From Cedecea neteri (GTDB taxonomy: Bacteria > Pseudomonadota > Gammaproteobacteria > Enterobacterales > Enterobacteriaceae): DNA of 64,000 bases. The DNA lies in assembly GCF_000758305.1 (NCBI RefSeq), contig NZ_CP009458.1, positions 3,100,001-3,164,000 of the forward strand, given 5' to 3'. The translations under genes were made by a program, and so were the position numbers. Each line of letters opens with the position of its first letter. Positions within the stretch are counted from its first letter, which is position 1. Below, in pieces: positions 33,011 through 41,756 of the stretch. Under the pieces are notes generated by a model, which worked only from the letters and a program-made list of their open reading frames with translations, did not search any database and had not been told where the DNA came from.

Positions 33011-33937
33011 ATGAAAACGTCTGAAACCATTAAAGTTGTGCCCGCGCGTTACCCGCTGCGCACCGCGGGGGCAGTGATTGCGCTGTTTGTACTGGCGGTG
33101 GTGGTGCAATCCGTCGCATTTAACCCTCGCTGGGAATGGGGCGTTTTTGCCCACTGGTTTTTTGATCCGGTCATTCTGGAAGGGTTAGGGCAAACGCTGT
33201 TGTTAACGCTGCTGGGTACGGCGCTGAGCGTGGTGCTCGGGGGCTTACTCGCGCTGGCAAGGCTATCTTCTTCCTGGCTGCTGAGCAGCCTGGCCTGGAG
33301 TTACATCTGGCTGTTTCGCTCCCTGCCGCTGATTGTCGTGTTGATCGTGCTCTACAACTTCTCTTACCTGTATGACACGCTGTCGATTGGGGTGCCTTTC
33401 ACCAGCATCGTCTGGGGCAGCTACGACACGATTAACGTGCTGGGGCAATTTTCGACGGCGGTAGTTGGGCTAACGCTGGTGCAAAGTGCCTACACCGCAG
33501 AGATTGTTCGCGGTGGTTTTCTGGGTGTGGATCACGGGCAATATGAAGCCGCCGCAGCGTTAGGTCTGCCCGCGTGGCGACGTACCGTGCGGATTATTTT
33601 GCCGCAGGCGCTGCGCACGATCCTCCCCGCCGGGTTCAACGAAATCATCAGCCTCGCTAAAGGCACGGCGATGGTTTACGTGCTGGCGATGCCGGAGCTG
33701 TTTTACACCATCCAGATGATTTACAACCGCACGCAGCAGGTGATCCCGCTGCTGATGGTGGCGGCCGTCTGGTATCTGGTGATCACCAGCGTACTGTCGC
33801 TGATTCAGTACCTGGTTGAACGCTCGCTGGCACGCAGCGAACGCCGCTCCGCCATCAACCAAACGCGCACCGCCCGCAGCGCTGCGCCGTCCACAGCCCC
33901 CGTTGCCCAGGAGCCGGTCCATGCCAACCTCTCATAA
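33011..33937 (+). CDS. amino acid ABC transporter permease
   Basis: 308 residues, about five or six membrane helices, with the HisM/GlnP-type coupling loop YEAAAALGLPAWRRTVRIILPQALRTILPAG (about 178-208). One permease gene, so presumably a homodimer. The last 40 residues are hydrophilic, Arg/Ser/Ala-rich and extend over the start of the ATPase gene. AGGAGCGACG before the ATG. Confidence 0.92.
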   Translation: MKTSETIKVVPARYPLRTAGAVIALFVLAVVVQSVAFNPRWEWGVFAHWFFDPVILEGLGQTLLLTLLGTALSVVLGGLLALARLSSSWLLSSLAWSYIWLFRSLPLIVVLIVLYNFSYLYDTLSIGVPFTSIVWGSYDTINVLGQFSTAVVGLTLVQSAYTAEIVRGGFLGVDHGQYEAAAALGLPAWRRTVRIILPQALRTILPAGFNEIISLAKGTAMVYVLAMPELFYTIQMIYNRTQQVIPLLMVAAVWYLVITSVLSLIQYLVERSLARSERRSAINQTRTARSAAPSTAPVAQEPVHANLS

Positions 33938-34694
33938 CGGCCATATTTCCATTACCGGCGTCAGTAAATATTTCGGTCGTCATAAGGCGCTGGATGATGT
34001 CTCGCTTGAGATCCCGCCAGGCACTGTGACGGTGATCCTCGGGCCATCAGGCTCCGGGAAATCTACGCTGTTGCGCACTATCAACCACCTTGAGCGGGTG
34101 GACGAAGGCTACATCCAGATTGACGGAGATTACATTGGCTACCGCCTGAAAGGGGACAAACTGTATGAGCTGAAAGAAAAGGAGATCCTGCGTCAGCGGG
34201 CCAACGTGGGCTATGTCTTTCAGAACTTCAATCTGTTCCCCCATATGACGGTACTGGAAAACCTGATTGAAGCGCCGGTGGCCCATAAGCAGCTGAGCCG
34301 CAAAGAGGCGATTGAGCGTGCGTATGATCTGCTGGACGTCGTCGGGCTGCGCAATAAAGCCGACGCCTGGTCGCGGCACTTATCCGGCGGGCAGCAGCAG
34401 CGCATTGCCATTGCCCGCGCGCTGGCGTTAAGCCCACGGGTGATGCTGTTTGATGAGCCAACGTCAGCGCTCGACCCTGAGTTGGTCGGCGAAGTGCTGG
34501 ACGTAATAAAAAGATTGGCTCGTTCGGGCACGACGCTTGTAGTCGTCACGCATGAAATCGGCTTTGCGCGGGAAGTGGCCGATCAGGTGGTGTTTATGGT
34601 GGACGGCAAAATTGTCGAGCAGGGAAGCAGCGACGACGTGTTGAATCGGCCGCAGCACCCGCGCACCCGCCAGTTCTTATCGAAGGTGCTGTGA
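33921..34694 (+). CDS. amino acid ABC transporter ATP-binding protein
   Basis: 257 residues from 33921 (AGGAG seven bases upstream); an earlier in-frame ATG at 33816 lies deep in the permease gene. Walker A GPSGSGKST (41-49), signature LSGGQQQR, Walker B VMLFDEPTSALD and switch His in VTHE are all present; GlnQ/HisP/TcyN-type. Overlaps the permease by 17 bases, implying coupled translation. It contains an unusual insert GDYIGYRLKGDKLYELKEKE after the Walker A region, as in TcyN-like cystine importers. Confidence 0.94.
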   Translation: MPTSHNGHISITGVSKYFGRHKALDDVSLEIPPGTVTVILGPSGSGKSTLLRTINHLERVDEGYIQIDGDYIGYRLKGDKLYELKEKEILRQRANVGYVFQNFNLFPHMTVLENLIEAPVAHKQLSRKEAIERAYDLLDVVGLRNKADAWSRHLSGGQQQRIAIARALALSPRVMLFDEPTSALDPELVGEVLDVIKRLARSGTTLVVVTHEIGFAREVADQVVFMVDGKIVEQGSSDDVLNRPQHPRTRQFLSKVL

Positions 34695-34695
34695 G

Positions 34696-35589
34696 ATGAA
34701 ATATGGATTTATCGCGCTGTTGGTCTCTTTTTCCGCTTTGTCCGCGCAGACAAATATTGACCTTGTTGCCAATGAAAAGCCTTTGAGCGTGGCACGGGAT
34801 GAAAAGGCGATTGCCAAAATCCCCGCTGGTTATCGGTTCGTCGAACCCGGTACATTAACGGTGGCGATCTCTGCGCTTAACTCTCCGCCGTTGGCGCTAC
34901 TGGCCAGTGACAACCGCACGCGCATAGGCAGCGACCCGGATATTGCCCGCCTGCTGGCCGGCAGCCTGGGCCTGAAACTGAAGCTGGTCCCGACCGCGTG
35001 GGAAGACTGGCCGCTGGGCATTACCTCCGGGCGCTATGATGTGGCGCTGGTAAATATTGCCGTGACGGAGCAGCGGAAAGAGAAATTTGATTTTGCCACC
35101 TATCGAGTGGACTCACTCTCTTTTGCCGTGAAGGCCAGCAGCCCGATTCAGTCTATCGCTAAGGCAGAAGATCTCGCCGGGCGAAAAGTTATCGTCGGGT
35201 CAGGCACAAATCAGGAGCGTATTTTGCTTGGCTGGAATGCAGAAAACGAAGGGGCCGGGCGCGAGCCTGCCTTGCCTGTTTATGTGACCGACGACGCCTC
35301 CGCCAATCTTTATATTCAGTCTGGCCGGGCCGACGTGTTCTTTGGGCCGCAGTCAATTACGGCCTATAAAGCCGCGTTAACAGGCACCACGCGCGTGGTC
35401 GGGCTGGGGCCGAAAAAAGCCTATGTGGCGACGACAACGAAAAAGGGCAACGGGCTGGTGTACGCCCTGCAGGCGGCGCTGGATGGGGCTATTCAGCGGG
35501 GTGAGTATCAGCAGGTGCTAGCGCGGTGGGGGGAGCAGGGGGAAGAAGTTGCGCAGTCGGAAGTGAATCCACCCGGCATTACTTACTAA
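34696..35589 (+). CDS. ABC transporter substrate-binding protein 2, polar amino acid type
   Basis: 297 residues, signal peptide to about residue 17 (ALSAQ). Closely like the first binding protein throughout (shared ALNSPPL, WEDWPLG, RKEKFDFATY, GSGTNQE, WNAENE), so an in-operon duplication followed by divergence, which would widen the ligand range of one transporter, as TcyJ and TcyK do in B. subtilis. Starts two bases after the ATPase stop and ends the operon at a terminator. Confidence 0.9.
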   Translation: MKYGFIALLVSFSALSAQTNIDLVANEKPLSVARDEKAIAKIPAGYRFVEPGTLTVAISALNSPPLALLASDNRTRIGSDPDIARLLAGSLGLKLKLVPTAWEDWPLGITSGRYDVALVNIAVTEQRKEKFDFATYRVDSLSFAVKASSPIQSIAKAEDLAGRKVIVGSGTNQERILLGWNAENEGAGREPALPVYVTDDASANLYIQSGRADVFFGPQSITAYKAALTGTTRVVGLGPKKAYVATTTKKGNGLVYALQAALDGAIQRGEYQQVLARWGEQGEEVAQSEVNPPGITY

Positions 35590-35595
35590 CAGAAA

Positions 35596-35621
35596 AGGCC
35601 CGCTATGCGGGCCTTAATTCA
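35596..35621. terminator. operon terminator, convergent with slyB
   Basis: Stem AAGGCCCGC/GCGGGCCTT with a three-base loop and TAATTC tail, seven bases after the last stop codon of the importer operon and just before the slyB stop. Confidence 0.75.
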
Positions 35622-35633
35622 TTTAGCGCTGTC

Positions 35634-36098
35634 TTAGCGAGGCGCAACGGTGATGTTGTTGCCGCTGCCGGAGATGGCTACACGCTGGCCAACGGAGTAA
35701 CGGGTGTCACCCTGTTTCTGCACGGCGATGATGGTCTGGCCGTCATCTTTACGGATTTCCAGCTCAACGCCTTTGCTGTTGCCCATTGCGCCGCCGACGG
35801 CGTCACCCGCCAGGCCACCGGCTACAGCGCCGCCTGCGGTTGCCAGAGTACGCCCGGTGCCGCCGCCAACGGTGTTACCCAGCAGACCACCCAGTACCGC
35901 ACCGCCGATAGCCCCGATAGTGCTGTTGCTGTCGCTGCCTTTAATGGTCACCGCGCGAACGTGGGTAATGGTCCCGTAGGTCACGGTTCTTACCTGTTTA
36001 GCTTCGGACGCGTTGTAAACATCGCCGGACAGCCCTTCGTTGGCGCAGCCAGCAAGGGTGAAAGCAACCAGTGAAACTGCCAAAATACGTGAAATCAT
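35634..36098 (-). CDS. slyB: outer-membrane lipoprotein SlyB
   Basis: 154 residues (E. coli 155). Lipobox LAGC at residues 15-18; glycine-rich membrane-associated segment GAIGGAVLGGLLGNTVGGG (about 62-85), the 2TM glycine-zipper type; C-terminal beta domain. From recent knowledge SlyB forms rings that stabilise outer-membrane proteins during LPS stress. A PhoP-type promoter is visible upstream. Divergent from anmK. Confidence 0.95.
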   Translation of the reverse strand: MISRILAVSLVAFTLAGCANEGLSGDVYNASEAKQVRTVTYGTITHVRAVTIKGSDSNSTIGAIGGAVLGGLLGNTVGGGTGRTLATAGGAVAGGLAGDAVGGAMGNSKGVELEIRKDDGQTIIAVQKQGDTRYSVGQRVAISGSGNNITVAPR

Positions 36099-36207
36099 TT
36101 GTACCTCTCCTGTGAACCCATCAACGCTCGGTGAGCATCCGTTATGGCTAAATTATATGGCAATTCCTGGCCATAGTTCATGTTTGTTCTACAACAATCC
36201 TGTAAAA

Positions 36208-36242
36208 ATAGTAAATCAAATGTCTTTAACAACAATTAAACC
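36208..36242 (-). promoter_or_regulatory. PhoP-dependent slyB promoter
   Basis: On the minus strand GGTTTA-N5-TGTTAA (36242-36226) matches the PhoP direct repeat, and a TACTAT -10 box (36213-36208) follows after exactly 12 bases, the spacing seen in class II PhoP promoters. The leader would be about 100 bases. Confidence 0.75.
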
Positions 36243-36390
36243 GCTACGCTGTGCGAGTTTCGCTTAAATGCCGAGCCGCCTGCTGCCGCGGCTGACACAG
36301 ATTATTAATTAAAAATATTAATAAATCATAATATTGCGTGCTAGTTTAACCGCATTAATTTACCGCCCCGGCGAGAATAAGGAGTGACGG

Positions 36391-37515
36391 ATGAAGTCAG
36401 GTCGTTATATAGGCGTGATGTCAGGCACCAGTCTGGATGGTATCGATGTGGTGCTGGCTGCTATCGACGAACATCTGGTCGTTCAGCAGGCGAGCTACAG
36501 CCACCCGATGCCGCTGGCCATCAAAAACGCGGTTCTTGCCGTTTGCCAGGGGCAGCAACTCACGCTGTCCCAGCTAGGCCAATTGGACAACCGGCTGGGT
36601 AAATTGTTCGCCGAGGCGGTGCAAATCCTTATTAAGCGTGAAGGGCTGCGGCCTGAAGACGTCACGGCCATTGGCTGCCACGGGCAAACCGTGTGGCATG
36701 AGCCGCAGGGCGAGGCCGCCCACACGATGCAAATTGGCGACAACAACCAAATCGCTGCGCTGACTGGTATTACCGTTGTCGGTGATTTTCGCCGTCGCGA
36801 TATGGCCCTTGGCGGGCAGGGCGCGCCGCTGGTGCCGGCGTTTCACCAGGCGCTGCTCGCGCATCCGGTGGAGCGTCGAATGGTGCTCAACATCGGCGGC
36901 ATAGCCAACCTCTCTTTGCTGATCCCAGACCAGCCGGTCAGAGGCTACGACACCGGGCCCGGCAATATGCTGATGGATGCGTGGATCTGGCGGCAGCGTG
37001 GGAAAGGTTACGATAAAGACGCCGAATGGGCGAGCCAGGGCAAAGTCGTTCTTCCTTTACTGCAGCAAATGCTGAGCGATCCTTACTTCGCCGCACCTGC
37101 GCCCAAAAGTACAGGCCGTGAATACTTTAACTATGGCTGGCTTGAACGCCAGCTTGCGATGTTCCCGGCGCTTGCCGGAGAAGATGTGCAGGCCACGCTC
37201 ACTGAGCTGACGGCGACAACTATCGCTGAACAGGTGCTGCTGAGCGGCGGCTGTGAACGTCTCATGGTGTGCGGCGGAGGCAGCCGTAACCCGCTGCTGA
37301 TGGCGCGCCTTGCTGCGCTGCTGCCGGGTACCGAAGTGACGACGACAGACGAAGCCGGAATCAGCGGGGACGATATGGAAGCTCTGGCGTTTGCCTGGCT
37401 GGCCTACCGCACAATGTCCGGCCTGCCGGGCAACCTGCCTTCGGTAACCGGTGCTTCAGAGCCAACCATCCTCGGTGCCATTTATCCCGCTAATCCGCGT
37501 CATAATCAGAGTTAA
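36391..37515 (+). CDS. anmK: anhydro-N-acetylmuramic acid kinase
   Basis: Phosphorylates and hydrolyses 1,6-anhydroMurNAc to MurNAc-6-phosphate in peptidoglycan recycling. 374 residues (E. coli 369). ASKHA-fold signatures: N-terminal YIGVMSGTSLDGIDVV with the ATP-binding and catalytic Asp, DFRRRDMALGGQGAPLVPAFH, NIGGIANLS and VCGGGSRNP. AAGGAG ribosome site. Monocistronic or followed by mliC after 91 bases. Confidence 0.95.
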   Translation: MKSGRYIGVMSGTSLDGIDVVLAAIDEHLVVQQASYSHPMPLAIKNAVLAVCQGQQLTLSQLGQLDNRLGKLFAEAVQILIKREGLRPEDVTAIGCHGQTVWHEPQGEAAHTMQIGDNNQIAALTGITVVGDFRRRDMALGGQGAPLVPAFHQALLAHPVERRMVLNIGGIANLSLLIPDQPVRGYDTGPGNMLMDAWIWRQRGKGYDKDAEWASQGKVVLPLLQQMLSDPYFAAPAPKSTGREYFNYGWLERQLAMFPALAGEDVQATLTELTATTIAEQVLLSGGCERLMVCGGGSRNPLLMARLAALLPGTEVTTTDEAGISGDDMEALAFAWLAYRTMSGLPGNLPSVTGASEPTILGAIYPANPRHNQS

Positions 37516-37606
37516 CTGAAATTATCTTCATCCCGCAGCCGCTAAACTGCTAGCGTTAAGGAGGGCGTATGCCCTCCAGGGATAACAAGATCTTCAGGAT
37601 ACTCAG

Positions 37607-37930
37607 ATGAAAAAACTGCTCGTTGCCACCGTGCCAATGCTGCTCGCCGGCTGTAGTTACTACAACGCTTTTCTCGAAAAAATGCATACCGATACGCTGG
37701 CGTATCAGTGCGATGAAAAACCACTCACCGTGAAGCTGAATAACGACAAACAGCAGGTTAGCTTTGTCTACGATAACCAGATGCTGAACCTGACGCAGGG
37801 GCTTTCCGCGTCCGGCGCGCGTTATACCGACGGCGTTTACGTCTTCTGGTCTAAGGGCGACAGCGCCACCGTCTACCGCAAAGACACTATCGTGCTGAAT
37901 AATTGCCAGCTACAGACGGCCAAACGTTGA
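37607..37930 (+). CDS. mliC: membrane-bound lysozyme inhibitor MliC (YdhA)
   Basis: 107 residues (E. coli 109); lipoprotein signal with lipobox LAGC (13-16). The MliC motif with the conserved Ser and Lys that block the lysozyme active site is seen as GLSASGARYTDGVYVFWSKGDSA (about 65-87). Two Cys (38 and 100) can form the domain disulfide. Guards the wall against c-type lysozyme from the outer membrane. Confidence 0.94.
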   Translation: MKKLLVATVPMLLAGCSYYNAFLEKMHTDTLAYQCDEKPLTVKLNNDKQQVSFVYDNQMLNLTQGLSASGARYTDGVYVFWSKGDSATVYRKDTIVLNNCQLQTAKR

Positions 37931-37987
37931 GATTTCTCAGGGTGGAGAGCACAATAGCTCCACCCGAGGATAGCCTGATGTAACGCC

Positions 37988-38644
37988 ATGTCTGATAACG
38001 ACTCTTTGCAACAGATTGCGCATTTGCGCCGCGAATACACCAAAGGTGGCCTGCGCCGCCACGATCTTACCGACACGCCGCTGCCGCTGTTTGAACGCTG
38101 GCTGGCTCAGGCCTGCGAAGCCAGGATAGTTGATCCGACCGCGATGGTTGTGGCGACGGTTGACGAAAACGGCCAACCGTATCAACGCATCGTCCTGCTT
38201 AAGCATTTTGATGAAAAAGGGCTGGTGTTTTACACCAACCTGGGATCTCGCAAGGCACATCACCTTGAAATGAACCCACGAATTAGCCTGCATTTTCCCT
38301 GGCATATGCTGGACAGGCAGGTGATGGTGCAGGGCACCGCCGAGCGTTTGTCCACCCTTGAAGTGTTGAAATACTTCCACAGCCGCCCGAAGGACAGCCA
38401 GATAGGCGCCTGGGTATCGAAGCAATCGAGCCGCATATCCGCGCGCGGCGTGCTGGAAAGCAAATTCCTTGAGCTAAAACAGAAGTTCCAGCAGGGCGAA
38501 GTGCCGCTGCCGAGTTTTTGGGGCGGCTACCGCGTCAGCATCGACCAGATGGAGTTCTGGCAGGGCGGTGAACACCGTCTGCACGACCGCTTCCTCTACC
38601 AGCGTGACGGAACTGCCTGGAAAATAGACCGCCTCGCGCCGTAA
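37988..38644 (+). CDS. pdxH: pyridoxine/pyridoxamine 5'-phosphate oxidase
   Basis: FMN enzyme that makes pyridoxal 5'-phosphate from PNP or PMP. 218 residues, the E. coli length. FMN-binding region RIVLLKHFDEKGLVFYTNLGSRKA (about 65-88), and the C-terminal PNP oxidase dimerisation part WGGYRVSIDQMEFWQGGEHRLHDR. Same order mliC-pdxH-tyrS-pdxY as in E. coli, uniting two vitamin B6 enzymes. Confidence 0.97.
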   Translation: MSDNDSLQQIAHLRREYTKGGLRRHDLTDTPLPLFERWLAQACEARIVDPTAMVVATVDENGQPYQRIVLLKHFDEKGLVFYTNLGSRKAHHLEMNPRISLHFPWHMLDRQVMVQGTAERLSTLEVLKYFHSRPKDSQIGAWVSKQSSRISARGVLESKFLELKQKFQQGEVPLPSFWGGYRVSIDQMEFWQGGEHRLHDRFLYQRDGTAWKIDRLAP

Positions 38645-38663
38645 AGTCAGGATTTTCACCTTT

Positions 38664-38696
38664 AGCGCTGGTGCTAACTGCACCAGCGCTTTATTC
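38664..38696 (+). terminator. pdxH terminator
   Basis: Eleven-base stem AGCGCTGGTGC/GCACCAGCGCT, five-base loop, followed by TTATTCT, 20 bases after pdxH. Confidence 0.75.
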
Positions 38697-38783
38697 TATG
38701 TGCCCTCAAAATGAATTCTTTCGCCAGTGGGCGAAAAGCCGTGTACCGGCAAAGGTGCAGTCGTATTAGAGATGGAGAATTTG

Positions 38784-40058
38784 ATGTCGAACATCAATTT
38801 GATCAAACAATTGCAAGAGCGGGGCCTGGTGGCCCAGGTGACGGATGAGGATGCGTTAGCAGAGCGACTGGCGCAAGGGCCAATTGCACTCTATTGCGGC
38901 TTCGATCCGACCGCCGACAGCTTGCATTTGGGCCATCTGGTTCCACTGCTGTGCCTGAAACGCTTTCAGGAAGCAGGCCATAAGCCGGTTGCCCTCGTGG
39001 GCGGCGCCACCGGTCTTATCGGCGACCCAAGCTTTAAAGCCGTTGAGCGTAAGCTGAACACCGAAGATACCGTGCAGGAGTGGGTGGAAAAAATCCGCCG
39101 CCAGGTTGCACCGTTCCTCGACTTTGACTGCGGAGATAATTCTGCCGTCGCCGCAAACAACTACGACTGGTTCGGCAGCATGAACGTGCTGACCTTCCTG
39201 CGTGATATCGGCAAACACTTCTCTGTTAACCAGATGATTAACAAAGAAGCGGTAAAACAGCGTCTGAACCGCGACGACGTGGGGATCTCTTTCACCGAGT
39301 TCTCTTACAACCTGCTGCAGGGTTACGACTTCGCCTGCCTGAACAAACTGCACGGCGTGGTGCTGCAGATTGGTGGTTCTGACCAGTGGGGTAACATCAC
39401 CTCCGGTATCGACCTGACCCGTCGTCTGCACCAGCAGCAGGCTTTCGGCCTGACTGTACCGCTGATCACTAAATCTGACGGCACCAAATTCGGTAAAACT
39501 GAAGGCGGCGCGGTCTGGCTTGATCCGAAGAAAACCAGCCCGTACAAGTTCTACCAGTTCTGGATCAACACCGCGGATGCCGATGTGTATCGCTTCCTGA
39601 AGTTCTTCACCTTTATGGACATTGCAGAGATCAATGCCCTGGAAGAAGAAGACAAAAACAGCGGGGCTGCACCTCGCGCCCAGTACGTGCTGGCCGAGCA
39701 GGTCACCCGACTGGTGCACGGTGAAGAAGGTCTGACCGCGGCTAAGCGTATTACCGCCAGCCTGTTTAACGGCAACCTGAGTGAACTGAGCGAAGCAGAT
39801 TTTGAGCAGCTGGCTCAGGATGGCGTGCCGATGGTTGAAATGGATCGCGGTGCCGACCTGCAACAGGCGCTGGTGGATTCCGAGCTGCAGCCATCCCGTG
39901 GCCAGGCGCGTAAAACCATCTCGCAGAACGCAATCACCATCAACGGTGAAAAGCAGTCTGACCCGGAATACACCTTCACCGAAGGCGATATTCTGTTTAA
40001 CCGTTACACCCTGCTGCGTCGTGGTAAAAAGAACTACTGCCTCGTCTGCTGGAAATAA
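38784..40058 (+). CDS. tyrS: tyrosyl-tRNA synthetase
   Basis: 424 residues from the ATG at 38784 (MSNINLIKQLQERGLVAQ), exactly the E. coli length; earlier in-frame codons lack a ribosome site. Class I synthetase: the HIGH-type motif is HLGH in DPTADSLHLGHLVPLL, the KMSKS-type motif is KFGKT, and an S4-like RNA-binding domain is at the C-terminus (ARKTIS...GKKNYCLVCWK). Own terminator upstream suggests its own promoter. Confidence 0.98.
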   Translation: MSNINLIKQLQERGLVAQVTDEDALAERLAQGPIALYCGFDPTADSLHLGHLVPLLCLKRFQEAGHKPVALVGGATGLIGDPSFKAVERKLNTEDTVQEWVEKIRRQVAPFLDFDCGDNSAVAANNYDWFGSMNVLTFLRDIGKHFSVNQMINKEAVKQRLNRDDVGISFTEFSYNLLQGYDFACLNKLHGVVLQIGGSDQWGNITSGIDLTRRLHQQQAFGLTVPLITKSDGTKFGKTEGGAVWLDPKKTSPYKFYQFWINTADADVYRFLKFFTFMDIAEINALEEEDKNSGAAPRAQYVLAEQVTRLVHGEEGLTAAKRITASLFNGNLSELSEADFEQLAQDGVPMVEMDRGADLQQALVDSELQPSRGQARKTISQNAITINGEKQSDPEYTFTEGDILFNRYTLLRRGKKNYCLVCWK

Positions 40059-40071
40059 GTTATCGACATAG

Positions 40072-40101
40072 AAAAGCACGGCTTATGCCGTGCTTTTTTT
40101 T
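40072..40101 (+). terminator. tyrS terminator
   Basis: Stem AAAAGCACGGC/GCCGTGCTTTT with a TTAT loop and T8; pdxY starts 35 bases further on, so readthrough or a separate promoter feeds it. Confidence 0.85.
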
Positions 40102-40136
40102 AGCAAGCACAACACCTGGCGATACCCGAGTCGAAA

Positions 40137-40997
40137 ATGAAAAACATTCTTGCCATCCAGTCCCACGTGGTATTTGGTCACGCCGGCAACAGCGCCGCCG
40201 AATTCCCGATGCGCCGCCTGGGCGCCAACGTCTGGCCGCTGAACACGGTGCAGTTCTCCAACCACACGCAGTACGGGCAATGGACCGGCACGGTGATGCC
40301 CGCCAGCCACCTGAGCGAGATTGTGCAGGGGATTGCGAATATTGGCCAGCTGGAGCGCTGTGATGCGGTGCTGAGCGGGTATCTGGGCTCGGCGGAGCAG
40401 GGCGAACATATTCTTTCCATCGTGCGTCAGGTCAAAGCGGCTAACCCGAAGGCAAAATACTTCTGTGATCCGGTGATGGGCCACCCGGAGAAAGGCTGTA
40501 TCGTGGCGCCTGGCGTGGCGGAATACCATACACGCTACGCCATGCCTGCGAGCGATATCATCGCCCCGAACCTGATTGAGCTGGAAATTCTGAGTGGCCA
40601 CAGCGTAAACAACGTGGACGAAGCCGTGGCAACTGCCCGGGAGCTTATCGCTCAGGGGCCGGAAATTGTGCTGGTGAAGCACCTGGCTCGCGCAGGCTAC
40701 CAGCAAGACCGTTTTGAAATGCTGCTGGTCACGGCGGACGAAGCCTGGCACATTCATCGCCCGCTGGTAGACTTTGGCGAACGCCAGCCGGTTGGTGTGG
40801 GCGACGTGACCAGCGGCCTGCTGCTGGTTAAGCTGCTGCAGGGTGCAACGCTGCGTGAAGCGCTGGAGCATGTGACCGCGGCGGTGTACGACATTATGGT
40901 CGTCACCAAACGCATGGCTGAGTACGAACTGCAGCTGGTTGCGGCTCAGGACGGGATTGCCAAACCTGAACACTATTTCACGGCGGTGAAGCTCTGA
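40137..40997 (+). CDS. pdxY: pyridoxal kinase 2 (PdxY)
   Basis: 286 residues (E. coli 287). Ribokinase-like: N-terminal ILAIQSHVVFGHAGNSAAEFPMRRLG binds pyridoxal, and GVGDVTSGLLL carries the catalytic Asp and anion hole. Phosphorylates pyridoxal in the salvage route. Confidence 0.96.
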   Translation: MKNILAIQSHVVFGHAGNSAAEFPMRRLGANVWPLNTVQFSNHTQYGQWTGTVMPASHLSEIVQGIANIGQLERCDAVLSGYLGSAEQGEHILSIVRQVKAANPKAKYFCDPVMGHPEKGCIVAPGVAEYHTRYAMPASDIIAPNLIELEILSGHSVNNVDEAVATARELIAQGPEIVLVKHLARAGYQQDRFEMLLVTADEAWHIHRPLVDFGERQPVGVGDVTSGLLLVKLLQGATLREALEHVTAAVYDIMVVTKRMAEYELQLVAAQDGIAKPEHYFTAVKL

Positions 40998-41000
40998 AAT

Positions 41001-41028
41001 AAAAAACGCCCTCAGGAGAGGGCGTTTT
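41001..41028. terminator. bidirectional pdxY/gstA terminator
   Basis: Stem AACGCCCTC/GAGGGCGTT with AGGA loop, A6 on the left and TTTT on the right, between convergent pdxY and gstA. Confidence 0.85.
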
Positions 41029-41044
41029 GCTATCCAGGGCTAAC

Positions 41045-41647
41045 TTAAATCCCTTCGGCGGTCAGCGCCGCAGACACAGCCGGACGCGCCTTCATGCGCT
41101 CAACGTAGGCTTCGATATTCGACAGCCCCGCCAGATCCAGCTTCAGGCCATAGGCCCAGCGCAGTACGGTGAACAGGTAAGCATCCACCACCGTGAAGCG
41201 GGAGCCCATCAGCCACTGCTTGTCCTGCAGCGATTCGTTCACATAGTGGAATTTTTTCTCCATCTGCTTGCGAACCACAGCCTTGAACTCTTCGGGAGTC
41301 GCCGGGTTGAACAGCGGAGAGAAACCTTTATGCAGCTCAGTTGCTACATAGTTCAGCCACTCCAGCGTGTGGTAGCGAGTCATGCTGCCCGCCGGGGCGA
41401 GAAGCTGGCGGTCAGGCACCTTATCCGCCAGGTATTGCACGATAGCTACACCTTCGGTCAGCAGGGAGCCGTCATCCAGCACCAGCGCGGGCACCTGCCC
41501 TTTAGGGTTAATGGCAAGAAAATCGTCACCGTTTTCGGTGCGTTTGGTCGCAAGGTCAACTTTGACCAGCGAAAAGTCCAGGCCAGATTCACGCAGGATA
41601 ATATGTGGGGAGAGGGAACAGGCACCGGGCTTGAAATACAGTTTCAT
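41045..41647 (-). CDS. gstA: glutathione S-transferase GstA
   Basis: 200 residues (E. coli 201), beta-class GST. N-terminal MKLYFKPGACSLSPHI carries the active-site Cys10 that forms a mixed disulfide with glutathione; PALVLDDGSLLTEGVAIVQYL is the G-site; C-terminal helical domain complete. Cytoplasmic detoxification. Confidence 0.96.
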   Translation of the reverse strand: MKLYFKPGACSLSPHIILRESGLDFSLVKVDLATKRTENGDDFLAINPKGQVPALVLDDGSLLTEGVAIVQYLADKVPDRQLLAPAGSMTRYHTLEWLNYVATELHKGFSPLFNPATPEEFKAVVRKQMEKKFHYVNESLQDKQWLMGSRFTVVDAYLFTVLRWAYGLKLDLAGLSNIEAYVERMKARPAVSAALTAEGI

Positions 41648-41698
41648 GACGAACTCCTTTAGGGCGCTAAGATAACTTATGTTAGTGCGGACGCCGTG

Positions 41699-41732
41699 AA
41701 AAAAAAAGCCGCCAGCTGTGAGGCCGGCGGCT
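41699..41732 (-). terminator. dtpA terminator
   Basis: Stem AGCCGCC/GGCGGCT with a twelve-base loop, then T9 on the minus strand, 25 bases after the dtpA stop. Confidence 0.85.
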
Positions 41733-41756
41733 AAATAATCATTTTTCCTGGAGAAA

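Noticed and set aside
38856..40079. 407-codon open frame antisense to tyrS
   Set aside because: Complete overlap with tyrS, no family resemblance; the long frame results from codon bias.
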